Shown here: positions 35,939 to 44,996 of the stretch, piece after piece
Layout: each line of letters opens with the position of its first letter
Position numbering within the stretch: position 1 is the first letter of the stretch
Assembly (NCBI GenBank): GCA_022652545.1
Contig: JALCRM010000001.1
Location: 434,001-498,000 of the forward strand
Source of the DNA: Lachnospiraceae bacterium
GTDB lineage: Bacteria > Bacillota > Clostridia > Lachnospirales > Lachnospiraceae
Direction of reading: 5' to 3'
Length of the DNA: 64,000 nucleotides
Notes under the pieces: model-generated
Database searches by the model: none
What the model saw: the letters and a program-made list of their open reading frames with translations, nothing else
What the model was told of the DNA's origin: nothing
Program-made: the position numbers and the translations under genes

Positions 35939-38269
35939 ATGAAGGAATCGTTGCATTCGGTAAAATATGATCCGGAAAACAGGGCTGCTGCGGTTCGCGG
36001 CAGCCTTTCTCGTGCAGACAGCCGGGAAAGTGCCGCTGTGCACGCTCCCGAGCTTCTTTCACCGGCAGGCAGCATGGAAGCTTTTCTCGGAGCCGTGAAT
36101 GCCGGCGCAGATGCTGTGTATCTTGCCGGGAAGCGTTTCGGCGCGCGTGCCATGGCCGACAACTTCAGTGACGAAGAACTGAAGGAAGTCATCCGTACGG
36201 CGCATTTATGCGGCGTTAAGATCAATCTGACCGTCAATACACTCACCAGACAGGAGGAACTTTCCGGGATCTGCGAGATGCTGGATCCGCTCGTCGAAGA
36301 AGGCCTGGATGCCGTGATCGTACAGGATCTGGGCGTCATCGCCATGATCCGCAGACAGTTTCCGACGCTGGCGGTCCATGCCAGCACCCAGCTTTCCGTC
36401 ACGGACAGGGAGGCAGTGCGTTACCTGGCCCGCCTCGGTGTCACCAGGATCGTGCCGGCACGTGAACTGTCGCTTGCCGAGGTCAGGGACCTGAAGAGCG
36501 AACTGCCGGTTGAGATCGAGACCTTTATCCACGGTGCAATGTGCTACTGTTATTCGGGAAAATGCCTTTTTTCCAGTTTTCTCGGAGGCAGGAGCGGAAA
36601 CAGGGGACGCTGCGCACAGCCCTGCCGTCAGCCGTACTGCCTGCAGGATGCGAACGGAAAACCGGCAGGCTGCGAGAAACCGTCAGCCGAAGTCTATCCG
36701 CTTTCCATGCGTGACATGTGTACGCTGGATCTGCTCCCGGAACTGATCCGGGCGGGAATAGACTCGTTCAAGATCGAAGGGCGCATGAAAAAGCCGGAAT
36801 ATGCAGCCGGCGTGACAGCGGTCTACAGAAAATATATCGACAGGTACCGGGAACTTTCTATGCAGGGACGGGCTTCCGAATGGAAAGTTGACCGGGAGGA
36901 CCAAGAGACACTGCAGGATCTGTATCTGCGTACGGAACGGAGCGAGGGCTACTATAAGAAACGAAACGGCCGTGACATGGTCACCGTGACGCGTCCTGGC
37001 TACAGAGGCTCTGACGAAAAACTGCTGCAGCAGCTCCGGGAAAAGTACATACACGGTGTCAGACGCGTGCCGGTGCGGGGTGAAGTACGGCTTTGCAAGG
37101 GAGAAAGGGCTTCTCTGTCACTTTCCGCAGAAGGGCCGCAGGAGAGCGTACAGGTCTTCGGGGATACGGTCCAGCAGGCAGTCAGCTGCCCGCTGCGTGA
37201 GGAAGACGCCGAAAAAAGCATCCTGAAATTCGGCAATACGGTCTTTACCGTAGACAAAGGGGATATCCGTATTCTCTGCGATGAGGATATTTTTCTTCCG
37301 GTGCGGTCGCTGAACGATCTGCGAAGGTCGGCAGTTTCAGGACTGGAAATGAAACGCCTGGACGGTTATAATAGGCAAAGCGACGATTTCCTCCGGAAAC
37401 GGCGTGCGGCGATCGAAGAGACACTTGAAAAAAGCGGAGCCGCGCCTGCCCGTACGGAACATCCTGCCTGTACGGACCGGCAGTATCCGGAAGTATGGGC
37501 TGTGGTACTTTCAAAGGAACAGGCAGAGGCCGCAGAGAGTGCAGGTGCAGATCTCATCGCCGATGACAGTGCATGTTTTGCACTGGAGAAAGAGGACAGG
37601 CTGCTGGCACTTCCTTATGTGCTCCGCAGCACGGACAGTTCCTACATGCAGGACGCCCTTCTGAAACTTCAGAGCGGCGCATACCGGGGAGCCCTGGCCA
37701 GGGATATTTCGGAGATCGGGTATCTTCGGGAGCACGGATACAGCGGAACCGTTGTTTCGGATCCTGCAGTTTACTGCTGGAACAGAGAGAGTCTGGAAGT
37801 ACTGGAAAAGGATTGTGACCTTGTCAGTTTTCCCTATGAACTGACGCAGCGGGAAATGGAAGACTGCCTGCAGAACGGTACGGCCTGCGGCAGGGTGCTT
37901 CCGGCATACGGCAGGGTGCCGATGATGATCACGGCAAACTGCGTGAAAAAGACCGGGAACTGCTGCAGCGGCAGAGAAGAAGGCTTCCTGATGCTGCGCG
38001 ACCGGATGAACAGTCTGTTCCCTGTCAGGACAGTCTGCAGCCACTGCGGCAATATCATCTATAACAGCGTGCCGCTGTCTCTGCACAAGGCTGCCGCAGA
38101 CAGGGTATTCAGGCAAAGCCGTGCGATCCTGCTGGCCTTTACGACGGAGGACGCGGCGGAGACCGGACGGATCACACAAACATTCTGCAGGGCCGCGCGC
38201 CTGGGGACTGCTCAGGAAGCCCCGGTATCGGCATACACGAACGGCCACTACAGGAAAGGCACCGAATAG
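35939..38269 (+). CDS. peptidase U32 family protein with C-terminal DUF3656-like region
   Basis: A 776-aa protein. Residues about 37-320 are the U32 domain: ELLSPAGSMEAFLGAVNAGADAVYL and the conserved Cys-rich block FIHGAMCYCYSGKCLFSS...GRCAQPCRQPY (about 197-235), then FKIEGRMKKPEYAAGV. The C-terminal 450 residues resemble the extended RlhA-like proteins, which hydroxylate 23S rRNA C2501 in other bacteria with prephenate as co-substrate; the Cys cluster may bind Fe-S. Protease activity is therefore doubtful. ATG 35939 has only a weak site. It shares 1 bp with the next start. Confidence 0.85.
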   Translation: MKESLHSVKYDPENRAAAVRGSLSRADSRESAAVHAPELLSPAGSMEAFLGAVNAGADAVYLAGKRFGARAMADNFSDEELKEVIRTAHLCGVKINLTVNTLTRQEELSGICEMLDPLVEEGLDAVIVQDLGVIAMIRRQFPTLAVHASTQLSVTDREAVRYLARLGVTRIVPARELSLAEVRDLKSELPVEIETFIHGAMCYCYSGKCLFSSFLGGRSGNRGRCAQPCRQPYCLQDANGKPAGCEKPSAEVYPLSMRDMCTLDLLPELIRAGIDSFKIEGRMKKPEYAAGVTAVYRKYIDRYRELSMQGRASEWKVDREDQETLQDLYLRTERSEGYYKKRNGRDMVTVTRPGYRGSDEKLLQQLREKYIHGVRRVPVRGEVRLCKGERASLSLSAEGPQESVQVFGDTVQQAVSCPLREEDAEKSILKFGNTVFTVDKGDIRILCDEDIFLPVRSLNDLRRSAVSGLEMKRLDGYNRQSDDFLRKRRAAIEETLEKSGAAPARTEHPACTDRQYPEVWAVVLSKEQAEAAESAGADLIADDSACFALEKEDRLLALPYVLRSTDSSYMQDALLKLQSGAYRGALARDISEIGYLREHGYSGTVVSDPAVYCWNRESLEVLEKDCDLVSFPYELTQREMEDCLQNGTACGRVLPAYGRVPMMITANCVKKTGNCCSGREEGFLMLRDRMNSLFPVRTVCSHCGNIIYNSVPLSLHKAAADRVFRQSRAILLAFTTEDAAETGRITQTFCRAARLGTAQEAPVSAYTNGHYRKGTE

Positions 38270-40461
38270 TGCGGACTTATATCCTCGCATTATCGAAGTA
38301 TCCATTAGCCATATTCATGCTGTCCTACGCAGTGATCGCATTTTTGCAGGTGCGCAGGATAGGCCGCGACAGGGAAGAAGAGAGGCGTACCAATTCGCTC
38401 CTCATTCTTCTGCTGTTTCTTGTACACTCTTTCGGCATGCTTACGATCTTCGTCTCCATGAAGGATATGCGGTACCTGTACTTCTGGCTGTTCCAGGCGA
38501 TCGTATTTGCGTTCTATCTGGTCCTGTACCGCAATCTGTATCCGCAGGCCAATCAGACGCTGTGCATCCATATCTGCATGATGCTTTCCCTGGGCCTTAT
38601 CATCATCACCAGGCTGTCTTTTTCCAAAGCGGTCAAGCAGTTCGTGATCGCCGCAGTCGGCATGATCCTGACGATCGCGGTGCCGGCCTTCATGAAGAAA
38701 TTCCGCTTTCTCAAAAAACTCACCTATATATACGCAGGCATCGGTATCGTAATGCTCGGAGTGGTGCTGGTCTTCGGACAGGCCACGCAGGGTTCGAATA
38801 TTACCTGGACTGTCGCAGGTGTGACGCTTCAGCCTTCCGAATTCGTAAAGATCATCTTTGTGTTTTATCTGGCAAGTGCCTATTATGAATCCAGCACGCC
38901 GAGGGATGTTTTGCGGGCCGGGATCATTTCCGCGATCCATGTGCTGATCCTGGTGGCCTCCAAGGACCTCGGGAGCGCGCTGATCTTCTTTATTGCCTAC
39001 ATTTTCATGACGTATATCGCCACGCAGAAATGGCATTATCTTCTGCTGGGGGCGGGTCTCGGCGGTGTGGGAGCGGTGCTGGCCTACAAGATCTTCCGGC
39101 ACGTGCAGGTGCGTGTGACCGCATGGCTGGATCCCTGGAGCGTTATCGACTCAATGGGCTTCCAGATCACGCAGTCCCTGTTTTCCATATGCAGCGGCGG
39201 CCCGTTCGGTGTGGGACTGACAAAGGGCACACCCGACAAGATCCCCTATGTGGAATCCGATTTCATTTTCTCCGCCATTACGGAAGAGATGGGCATGATC
39301 GTTGCGATCAGCCTGCTTGTCATGTGTCTTGTGATTTTCTTCCACATACTCTGGATCTCCCTCAACTTTTCGGACCGTTTCTACCGTTTTTCCGCCTTCG
39401 GCTTTGCGGTCATGTATATCTTCCAGACCTTCCTGACCGTCGGCGGGGATACAAAATTCATCCCGCTCACCGGCGTGACGCTGCCGCTCGTTTCCTACGG
39501 CGGCTCTTCAGTGCTGTCTACGATCTTCATGTTTTCGGTCATCGAGTCCATATATATCATGCAGCAGGACAGGATCCGTGCTTTTCAGGCGCGTTTCGAG
39601 CGGGAGAACCGGGAGAGGCCTGTACCTGACGACAGCGGGGATCCGGCTGCGCGGGACAGAAGGATGCGCGCAGAGCAGATGAGGAGACAGTCCCTGTCCG
39701 GAGCAGAGGACAGAGACCGGATCGCGGCATCCGGCCGTCAGGCAAAACTGGACAGAAAGGCTGCGCTTGACCGCCAGGCCAGGCAGGACAGACAGGCCAG
39801 AAAGGCTGCCCTTGACCGTCAGGCCAGGCAGGACAGACAGACAAGAAAGACCGCCCTCGACCGTCAGGCAAAACAGGACAGGCAGGACAGAAAAGCTGCG
39901 CTCGACAGGCAGGCCAAACAGGACAGGAAGGCCAGACAGGCCGCACTCGACCGTCAGGCCAGGCAGGAGCGTCAGGCCGGACAGGAGTGCCAGGCAGGAC
40001 GGACAGCGCCTGACCGCAGGGACAGGCAGTCTGCACCGGTCCGCCAGACCAGGCAGTATCCGCAGGCCAGGCAGTATCCGCAGGAAAGACAATATCCCCG
40101 GGACAGACAGTACCCGCAGGAAAGGCCGTATCCGGGGGGAAGCCGGACGGTACAGGAGCGCCGCGGCGGGTATGCATACCAGGAAAGCGCTCCTTTACAG
40201 GAAAATGATTATTTCGACGATACTTCCACGCTGCCCCTGATGGATGAGTACAGTCCGGAACCGCAGCAGAACGCATATGCAGCAGAACGTCCGCTGCAGG
40301 ATGACGGCTTTTATTACGATGAAACATCTGCAATGCCGGATACAGGCCTGGGAGAGCAGGACCGCGCTGCGGGGGGAAACTGGGAACCTTCGCTGGACAA
40401 CATCGACCTGAAGGACTACAAGGAAGTTTCATACGGAGAAAATGGAAAGAAGAGATATTAA
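38269..40461 (+). CDS. SEDS-family (FtsW/RodA-like) peptidoglycan polymerase with long repeat tail
   Basis: Glycosyltransferase or lipid II polymerase of division or elongation. Residues 1 to about 435 hold ten or so membrane helices and SEDS motifs: GVTLQPSEFVKI, ASKDLGSALIFF, VTAWLDPW, VESDFIFSAITEEMG and LPLVSYGGSSVLS. The family ends near here, but the 730-aa protein continues with a cytosolic tail of about 290 residues, rich in Arg, Gln and Asp. The tail contains five 15-residue units (AALDRQARQDRQARK type) and a Tyr-Pro-Gln section. GTG 38269 overlaps the U32 stop. It overlaps the PBP gene by 20 bp. Confidence 0.9.
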   Translation: MRTYILALSKYPLAIFMLSYAVIAFLQVRRIGRDREEERRTNSLLILLLFLVHSFGMLTIFVSMKDMRYLYFWLFQAIVFAFYLVLYRNLYPQANQTLCIHICMMLSLGLIIITRLSFSKAVKQFVIAAVGMILTIAVPAFMKKFRFLKKLTYIYAGIGIVMLGVVLVFGQATQGSNITWTVAGVTLQPSEFVKIIFVFYLASAYYESSTPRDVLRAGIISAIHVLILVASKDLGSALIFFIAYIFMTYIATQKWHYLLLGAGLGGVGAVLAYKIFRHVQVRVTAWLDPWSVIDSMGFQITQSLFSICSGGPFGVGLTKGTPDKIPYVESDFIFSAITEEMGMIVAISLLVMCLVIFFHILWISLNFSDRFYRFSAFGFAVMYIFQTFLTVGGDTKFIPLTGVTLPLVSYGGSSVLSTIFMFSVIESIYIMQQDRIRAFQARFERENRERPVPDDSGDPAARDRRMRAEQMRRQSLSGAEDRDRIAASGRQAKLDRKAALDRQARQDRQARKAALDRQARQDRQTRKTALDRQAKQDRQDRKAALDRQAKQDRKARQAALDRQARQERQAGQECQAGRTAPDRRDRQSAPVRQTRQYPQARQYPQERQYPRDRQYPQERPYPGGSRTVQERRGGYAYQESAPLQENDYFDDTSTLPLMDEYSPEPQQNAYAAERPLQDDGFYYDETSAMPDTGLGEQDRAAGGNWEPSLDNIDLKDYKEVSYGENGKKRY
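39760..39984 (+). repeat. five tandem 45-bp repeats in the SEDS gene tail
   Basis: Units start at 39760, 39805, 39850, 39895 and 39940, each in frame and encoding variants of A-L-D-R-Q-A-(R/K)-Q-D-R-Q-(A/D/T)-R-(K/Q). The fifth is degenerate (QERQAGQ). A shorter (R/E)QYPQ repeat follows at about 40050-40130. Such repeats are prone to copy-number change. Confidence 0.85.
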
Positions 40462-42397
40462 GGCCGAAAAGAAAAGAATGAGGACACAGATCCTGATCGT
40501 ACAGTGGATCTTTCTTCTGCTGTTTACGTTCATGATCACGTACATCTGCGTCTATGCGGGCACGCATGAAAAGGAGCTCTTCAACAACGACTACAACGGC
40601 CGTCAGGAGAAGATGCTCGCTGAGAACGTGCGCGGAAAAATTTACTCTTCCGACGGAAAGGTGCTGGCAGAGACCGTTACCGGTTCCGATGGAAAGGATG
40701 TGCGCAGCTATCCCTTCAAAAATGTATTCTGCCACGTGGTCGGATACAGCGAGGAAGGCGGGAGCGGGATCGAAAAGGACGAGAACTATGATCTTGTCCA
40801 CTCGAACCTGAGCCTGGCCGAAAAGGCTACCGCAGACAAAACAGGCTCCAGGTATGCAGGCAACGATGTGTATACGACGCTGGACACGAACCTGCAGCAG
40901 GCGGCTTCGGACGCCTTGGGAGCATACAGAGGCGCCATTATCGTATCGGATCCCAAGACGGGCAAGATCCTGGCCATGGTCTCAAAGCCGGATTTTGACC
41001 CGAACAATATTGTGGCAGACTGGGATTCCTACCTGAATGAAAAGGACGGAACAGGTACGCTGCTCAACCGTGTCACACAGGGAAAGTATCCGCCGGGATC
41101 GACTTTCAAGATCCTCGATACGATCGAATACCTGAAGGAAAATCCGACGACCTGGCAGAACTACAATTTCACCTGCACAGGATCCTTTACCAAAGACAAC
41201 GAAATGATCCACTGTTTTCACTGGGAGCAGCACAGCTGGGAAGACTATAAAATGTCCTTTGCCAATTCCTGCAACTGTTCCTTTGCGAATATCGGTCTTT
41301 CCCTGAACCGTTCGGAATTTTCGACCACACTGAAAAGCCTGATGTTCGACGGAGATCTGCCGTATCCCTACGACTATTCAAAAAGTTCCTTTACGCTGGA
41401 CGATTCCACCACTACCAAAGAGGTCATGCAGCTTGCGATCGGCCAGGGACAGACGTCGATGTCGCCTCTGCATATGAACCTGATCACACAGGCCGTCGCC
41501 AACGGCGGCATGCTGATGCAGCCCATACTCGTCGATTCGGTCAAAACAGGTACCGGAACGGTGATCACGCAGAGCGCGGTAAAACAGTACAAACAGCTTT
41601 TCGATTCTTCGATCGCTTCTTCCCTCACGGAATTCATGCGCGCGGTCGTTACACAGGGCACGGCTTCCAAACTTTCCACGGCGAGTTACGAGGCCGCAGG
41701 GAAGACAGGTTCGGCCGAGTTCGACAGTTCGGATTCTTCCCAGTCGCACGCCTGGTTTACGGGTTTTGCCCCGGCGAGTGATCCGAAGGTCTGCATCACC
41801 GTCATTATCGAAGGCGCCGGCAGCGGCGGAGACTACGCTGTTCCGATCGCCCGCAGAGTGCTGGACAAATACTTCGGCGTGACGAGTTCTGCGGCTGACT
41901 ATGAGACCGGAAGTTCGATCAACTATTCCTATAACAGCGTACAGCAGTCGACGGACAGCACCTCCGACGAAACGGCGGGAGACGGTGCGTCAGCGGATGC
42001 TACGACGGAACAGGCGGCCGGTGACGGCTCTTCGGCTGCGGCAAGCACTGCTTTGCCGGATCTGAGCAATGTCGTGACGGATCCGGAGACCGGCGACCTG
42101 CTCGACACGACGACGGGAACGCTCTACGATCCCCAGACGGGTGCCGTCGTAGGCCAGAAGGATACGAGCACGGCTGCGGCGCCGGCGGATAATACGCAGG
42201 GCACGGATGGCACGCAGACGGAAGGCGCGCAGACACAGACGCAGGGTACGCAGGATCAGAACACCGTACAGACGCAGGGCGCGGACGGCACACAGACCCA
42301 GGGTACGGAAGGAACGCAGAACACGGACGGTACACAGACGCAGAATACAGGCGGTGTGCAGGCTACCCAGACGGGAGATGCAACGGCACAGCAGTAG
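40442..42397 (+). CDS. penicillin-binding protein (class B, PbpA-like transpeptidase)
   Basis: Peptidoglycan crosslinking enzyme paired with the upstream SEDS protein. The 651-aa protein has an N-terminal membrane anchor (about residues 15-40), a short dimerisation region (NVRGKIYSSDGKVLA), and the transpeptidase domain with SxxK as STFK near residue 220, SxN as SCN, and KTGS. After about residue 480 there is a Thr/Gln/Gly-rich low-complexity tail with TQGT and DGTQ repeats, expected outside the cell. ATG 40442 lies within the SEDS gene end and has ACGGAGA upstream. Confidence 0.92.
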   Translation: MERRDIKAEKKRMRTQILIVQWIFLLLFTFMITYICVYAGTHEKELFNNDYNGRQEKMLAENVRGKIYSSDGKVLAETVTGSDGKDVRSYPFKNVFCHVVGYSEEGGSGIEKDENYDLVHSNLSLAEKATADKTGSRYAGNDVYTTLDTNLQQAASDALGAYRGAIIVSDPKTGKILAMVSKPDFDPNNIVADWDSYLNEKDGTGTLLNRVTQGKYPPGSTFKILDTIEYLKENPTTWQNYNFTCTGSFTKDNEMIHCFHWEQHSWEDYKMSFANSCNCSFANIGLSLNRSEFSTTLKSLMFDGDLPYPYDYSKSSFTLDDSTTTKEVMQLAIGQGQTSMSPLHMNLITQAVANGGMLMQPILVDSVKTGTGTVITQSAVKQYKQLFDSSIASSLTEFMRAVVTQGTASKLSTASYEAAGKTGSAEFDSSDSSQSHAWFTGFAPASDPKVCITVIIEGAGSGGDYAVPIARRVLDKYFGVTSSAADYETGSSINYSYNSVQQSTDSTSDETAGDGASADATTEQAAGDGSSAAASTALPDLSNVVTDPETGDLLDTTTGTLYDPQTGAVVGQKDTSTAAAPADNTQGTDGTQTEGAQTQTQGTQDQNTVQTQGADGTQTQGTEGTQNTDGTQTQNTGGVQATQTGDATAQQ

Positions 42398-42410
42398 AGC
42401 GGAGTGTGCA

Positions 42411-42758
42411 ATGCAGTTTTATGAGAAATTATACGTAAGTGACAAAATCAAACATCCGGGCGTCGTAAAATGGAAACTGCGCCATCGTGCGGGAATGGCG
42501 GACGTATATGTCATCACGCTCCCGGAGGGGAGCAGTATGCCCGAGTTTATGCACAATGCCTTTCTGTATCAGAAGTATTACCGGTCAGCCCCGCTGCTGA
42601 TCATCGGCCTTGCAGAAGGCAGGGATGATGCGACCGATCTCACGGTGAGGATCATCAAAGAAGCGGTCGACCGCAGCGGCAATGCCGATGTCAGAGCGTT
42701 CCTGTTCCCGGGGGGATGCGCGGAAGAAGGCACACACGGCAGAGAGGAGCACAAGTGA
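42411..42758 (+). CDS. hypothetical protein
   Basis: A 115-aa soluble protein, MQFYEKLYVSDKIKHPGVVK at the start, followed by a conserved-looking ADVYVITLPEGSSMPEFMHN segment and a hydrophobic strand PLLIIGLAEGRDDA. No family is recognised. ATG 42411 follows GCGGAGTG. It ends with GTGA overlapping the ytfI-like gene, so the two are coupled. Its place between a PBP and spore-type genes suggests an envelope-related role, but that is a guess. Confidence 0.75.
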   Translation: MQFYEKLYVSDKIKHPGVVKWKLRHRAGMADVYVITLPEGSSMPEFMHNAFLYQKYYRSAPLLIIGLAEGRDDATDLTVRIIKEAVDRSGNADVRAFLFPGGCAEEGTHGREEHK

Positions 42759-43699
42759 TCGCAGTGCTCCTTACAATACTGAAAACGGTGGGTATCGTGC
42801 TGCTCTGGATCCTGGCCGTTGCAGCGGCTCTTCTGCTGCTGGTACTGTTTGTGCCGGTGCGGTATGCTGCTGCGGGAAAAGAAACGGACAACACCCCCCG
42901 GGAAAACTTCGATATACAGGCGCTGAAGGATCATGCATCCGGGAGTTTTGCCTTTTCCTGGCTGCTGCATCTTGTAAGGGGCGGGATCAGCTGGCCCGAC
43001 GACCCGCATTTCCGGGTGAAAGTGCTGTTTTTCCAGGTGTTTTGCAGCAACGGCGAAAAGACCGGAAAAAAACAGCCTGAAAAGAACAGGAAGAACAGAA
43101 GGAAAAAGAAGAAACACAGTCCGGCAAAGGCAGCGGAAGTGAGCTCGTCCGTACAGACCCGGACGGATAAGAAGAGCGGCACTGCAGAAAGCGGACAGGC
43201 GAAACAGGGGAAGACAGCCGGAAAGGCATCCTCCGGGACCGCCGGAAAAGATGCCGCAGACAGGAAAGCACAGGGCGGCGCGAAAAGAAAATATAAATCC
43301 GGTGGTATTTATGATAAGATTAAAAAGATCTTCAGCAACGCCGGATATTACAGGGATGTAATGGAAAGCGAGGAATTCGGCAGGGCTTTCGAAAAAGCCT
43401 CCCGGCAGCTTAAGCGGGTGGCCGGCATGGCAGCGCCGAAAAAATGGCATCTGGACTGCACGGCAGGACTCGGCGATCCGGAAAAAACCGGACAGCTGCT
43501 GGAAGTGCTTGCGATCCTGTATCCCTTTACAAACGGAAGGCTGACCGTGGACCCGGATTTTCAGAACTGTATCCTTCGGGCTGACGGAGAGGCAAAGGGC
43601 AGGATCACTCTGTTCGTACTGCTGTATGCGTTCCTGATCTTTAAATTTGACAAAGACATCCGCGGTGTCACTAAACTTCTGAAACGGGAGGATTCCTGA
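42755..43699 (+). CDS. ytfI: DUF2953 domain protein (YtfI-like)
   Basis: A 314-aa membrane protein: one N-terminal transmembrane helix (about residues 8-32, VGIVLLWILAVAAALLLLVLF), a Lys/Ala/Gly-rich low-complexity linker (about 105-175) and a C-terminal DUF2953 region with WHLDCTAGLGDPEKTGQLLEVL and GRLTVDPDF. In Bacillus the ytfI gene with this domain is next to ytfJ, exactly as here. GTG 42755 overlaps the previous stop and follows AGAGGAGC. Function unknown. Confidence 0.82.
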   Translation: MIAVLLTILKTVGIVLLWILAVAAALLLLVLFVPVRYAAAGKETDNTPRENFDIQALKDHASGSFAFSWLLHLVRGGISWPDDPHFRVKVLFFQVFCSNGEKTGKKQPEKNRKNRRKKKKHSPAKAAEVSSSVQTRTDKKSGTAESGQAKQGKTAGKASSGTAGKDAADRKAQGGAKRKYKSGGIYDKIKKIFSNAGYYRDVMESEEFGRAFEKASRQLKRVAGMAAPKKWHLDCTAGLGDPEKTGQLLEVLAILYPFTNGRLTVDPDFQNCILRADGEAKGRITLFVLLYAFLIFKFDKDIRGVTKLLKREDS

Positions 43700-43703
43700 T
43701 ATT

Positions 43704-44153
43704 ATGGCTGAAAACAATAATAACAGTATTTCCACTGTCGTCCGCTCCTTTATGGACGGAATGAACGGCGCGTTCTCGTCCAAAACGGTGATCGGGGAAC
43801 CGGTCGTAGTCGGCGATACCACGCTGATCCCGCTGTCGGATGTTACGATCGGCTGCGGTGCCGGCTCCAACAGCGCGGAACGCAAGGACAGCGGCGCCGG
43901 CGGTTTTGCCGCCAAGCTTTCTCCGAGCGCGGTTCTGATCATACGCGGGGGGACGGTCAAGGTCGTCAATATCAAGAAGCAGGATGCGGTCAGCAAGCTG
44001 GTGGATATGGTTCCCGATATCATGGACCGTTTCAGCGCCGGGAAGTCGGACGTTATGGGAGACGATGACGCCGTGTCTTTTGCTTTTCCGGGCAGGAAGA
44101 ATAAAAAGACTGCGGACGGCACCGGAGATTCTTCAAATGCGGAGAAAAAATAG
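43704..44153 (+). CDS. ytfJ: spore protein YtfJ/GerW family
   Basis: A 149-aa protein with the Spore_YtfJ pattern: SKTVIGEPVVVGDTTLIPLSDVTIGCGAGS (about residues 26-55), then GGFAAKLSPSAVLIIRGGTVKVVNI. In Bacillus the homologue GerW is needed for germination. Presence of ytfI-ytfJ points to a sporulating ancestry, though the family also occurs in non-sporing Clostridia. ATG 43704 has GGGAGG upstream. The tail is charged and low complexity. Confidence 0.9.
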   Translation: MAENNNNSISTVVRSFMDGMNGAFSSKTVIGEPVVVGDTTLIPLSDVTIGCGAGSNSAERKDSGAGGFAAKLSPSAVLIIRGGTVKVVNIKKQDAVSKLVDMVPDIMDRFSAGKSDVMGDDDAVSFAFPGRKNKKTADGTGDSSNAEKK

Positions 44154-44162
44154 CGATTCTGC

Positions 44163-44191
44163 TTGCAATCGACGGCATAATTTGATAGGAT
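44163..44191 (+). promoter_or_regulatory. promoter of rpmB
   Basis: TTGCAA (44163-44168), 17-bp spacer, TAGGAT (44186-44191), about 45 bp before rpmB and just after the ytfJ stop. Confidence 0.7.
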
Positions 44192-44237
44192 ACAAATGTT
44201 GTGTTTCAGGAAATTGACATGTCAGGAGGTGTGATCC

Positions 44238-44423
44238 ATGGCTAAGTGCGATATCTGCGGCAAGGGCGTTCATTTCGGCAACAACGTCAGCCACTCACAT
44301 AGAAGATCCAATCGCATCTGGAATTCCAATGTGCAGTCTGTCAGCGTTAAAGTTGAAGGCGGTACGAGAAAGATGCATGTCTGCACAAAGTGTCTGCGTG
44401 CCGGCAAGGTAGAGCGTGCCTGA
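44238..44423 (+). CDS. rpmB: 50S ribosomal protein L28
   Basis: A 61-aa zinc-ribbon ribosomal protein: [21 protein letters not shown] and the second Cys pair [10 protein letters not shown]. Four Cys are retained. AGGAGGTGTGATCC precedes the ATG. It is transcribed opposite to nothing nearby and closed by a terminator, so it appears monocistronic. The rpmB, asp23-like, yloV order is typical of Bacillota. Confidence 0.97.
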   Translation: MAKCDICGKGVHFGNNVSHSHRRSNRIWNSNVQSVSVKVEGGTRKMHVCTKCLRAGKVERA

Positions 44424-44443
44424 TCAGGGTGTCAGTGTGACTT

Positions 44444-44477
44444 AAAATGAATCGGAGCGATCCGGTTCATTTTTTTT
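44444..44477 (+). terminator. intrinsic terminator after rpmB
   Basis: Stem AATGAATCGG with CCGGTTCATT around an AGCGAT loop (44445-44472), followed by T7. Confidence 0.9.
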
Positions 44478-44539
44478 GCCTTTTCCGTATCTGTGCATTT
44501 CTGCATCCGTACCTGTGCGTGTCCTTTGCGGCTCCGTCG

Positions 44540-44568
44540 TTGATTTTAGCGATATAAGAAGCTATAAT
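44540..44568 (+). promoter_or_regulatory. promoter of the asp23-fakA operon
   Basis: TTGATT (44540-44545), 17-bp spacer, TATAAT (44563-44568), 34 bp before the asp23-like start. Confidence 0.8.
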
Positions 44569-44602
44569 TTTAGTGTTGTTCAGCACTGCAGAGGAGGTAA
44601 CT

Positions 44603-44962
44603 ATGAAGTCATCTTCCATGAATACACATATGGGTAACATTGCGATCGACAACGAAGTGATCGCACAGTACGCCGGTACCGTTGCCACAGAGTGTTTTGG
44701 CATCGTAGGTATGGCAGGCGTTATGAAAAGCGGGCTGGTGAATCTGCTGAAGCGCGATTCGATGACCCGCGGCATCAGTGTGTCGCTGACTCCCAGCGGA
44801 AAACTGGTGATAGATTTCCATGTCATCGTTTCTTACGGCGTAAACATTCCTACGGTCTGCAGCAATCTGATCAGCAACGTCCGCTACCGTGTGGAAGAGT
44901 TTACCGGACTGGAGATCGAGAAGATCGTCATTTATGTCGAAAGCGTCAAGCTCATCGACTGA
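44603..44962 (+). CDS. Asp23/YloU family envelope stress protein
   Basis: A 119-aa protein of the Asp23 (DUF322) family: GNIAIDNEVIAQYAGTVATECFGIVGMAG near the N-terminus, VSLTPSGKLVIDFHVIVSYGVNIPTV, and the closing RVEEFTGLEIEKIVIYVESVKL. YloU homologues associate with the membrane in other Bacillota. ATG 44603 follows GAGGAGG. It precedes the fakA-like gene by 34 bp, the usual yloU-yloV order. Confidence 0.9.
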   Translation: MKSSSMNTHMGNIAIDNEVIAQYAGTVATECFGIVGMAGVMKSGLVNLLKRDSMTRGISVSLTPSGKLVIDFHVIVSYGVNIPTVCSNLISNVRYRVEEFTGLEIEKIVIYVESVKLID

Positions 44963-44996
44963 TCCAGAGAGAAAAATACCTGTTCAGGAGGAAACA

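Noticed and set aside
39760-39984. CRISPR-like array
   Set aside because: The tandem 45-bp units are in frame, have no spacers and encode the SEDS tail.
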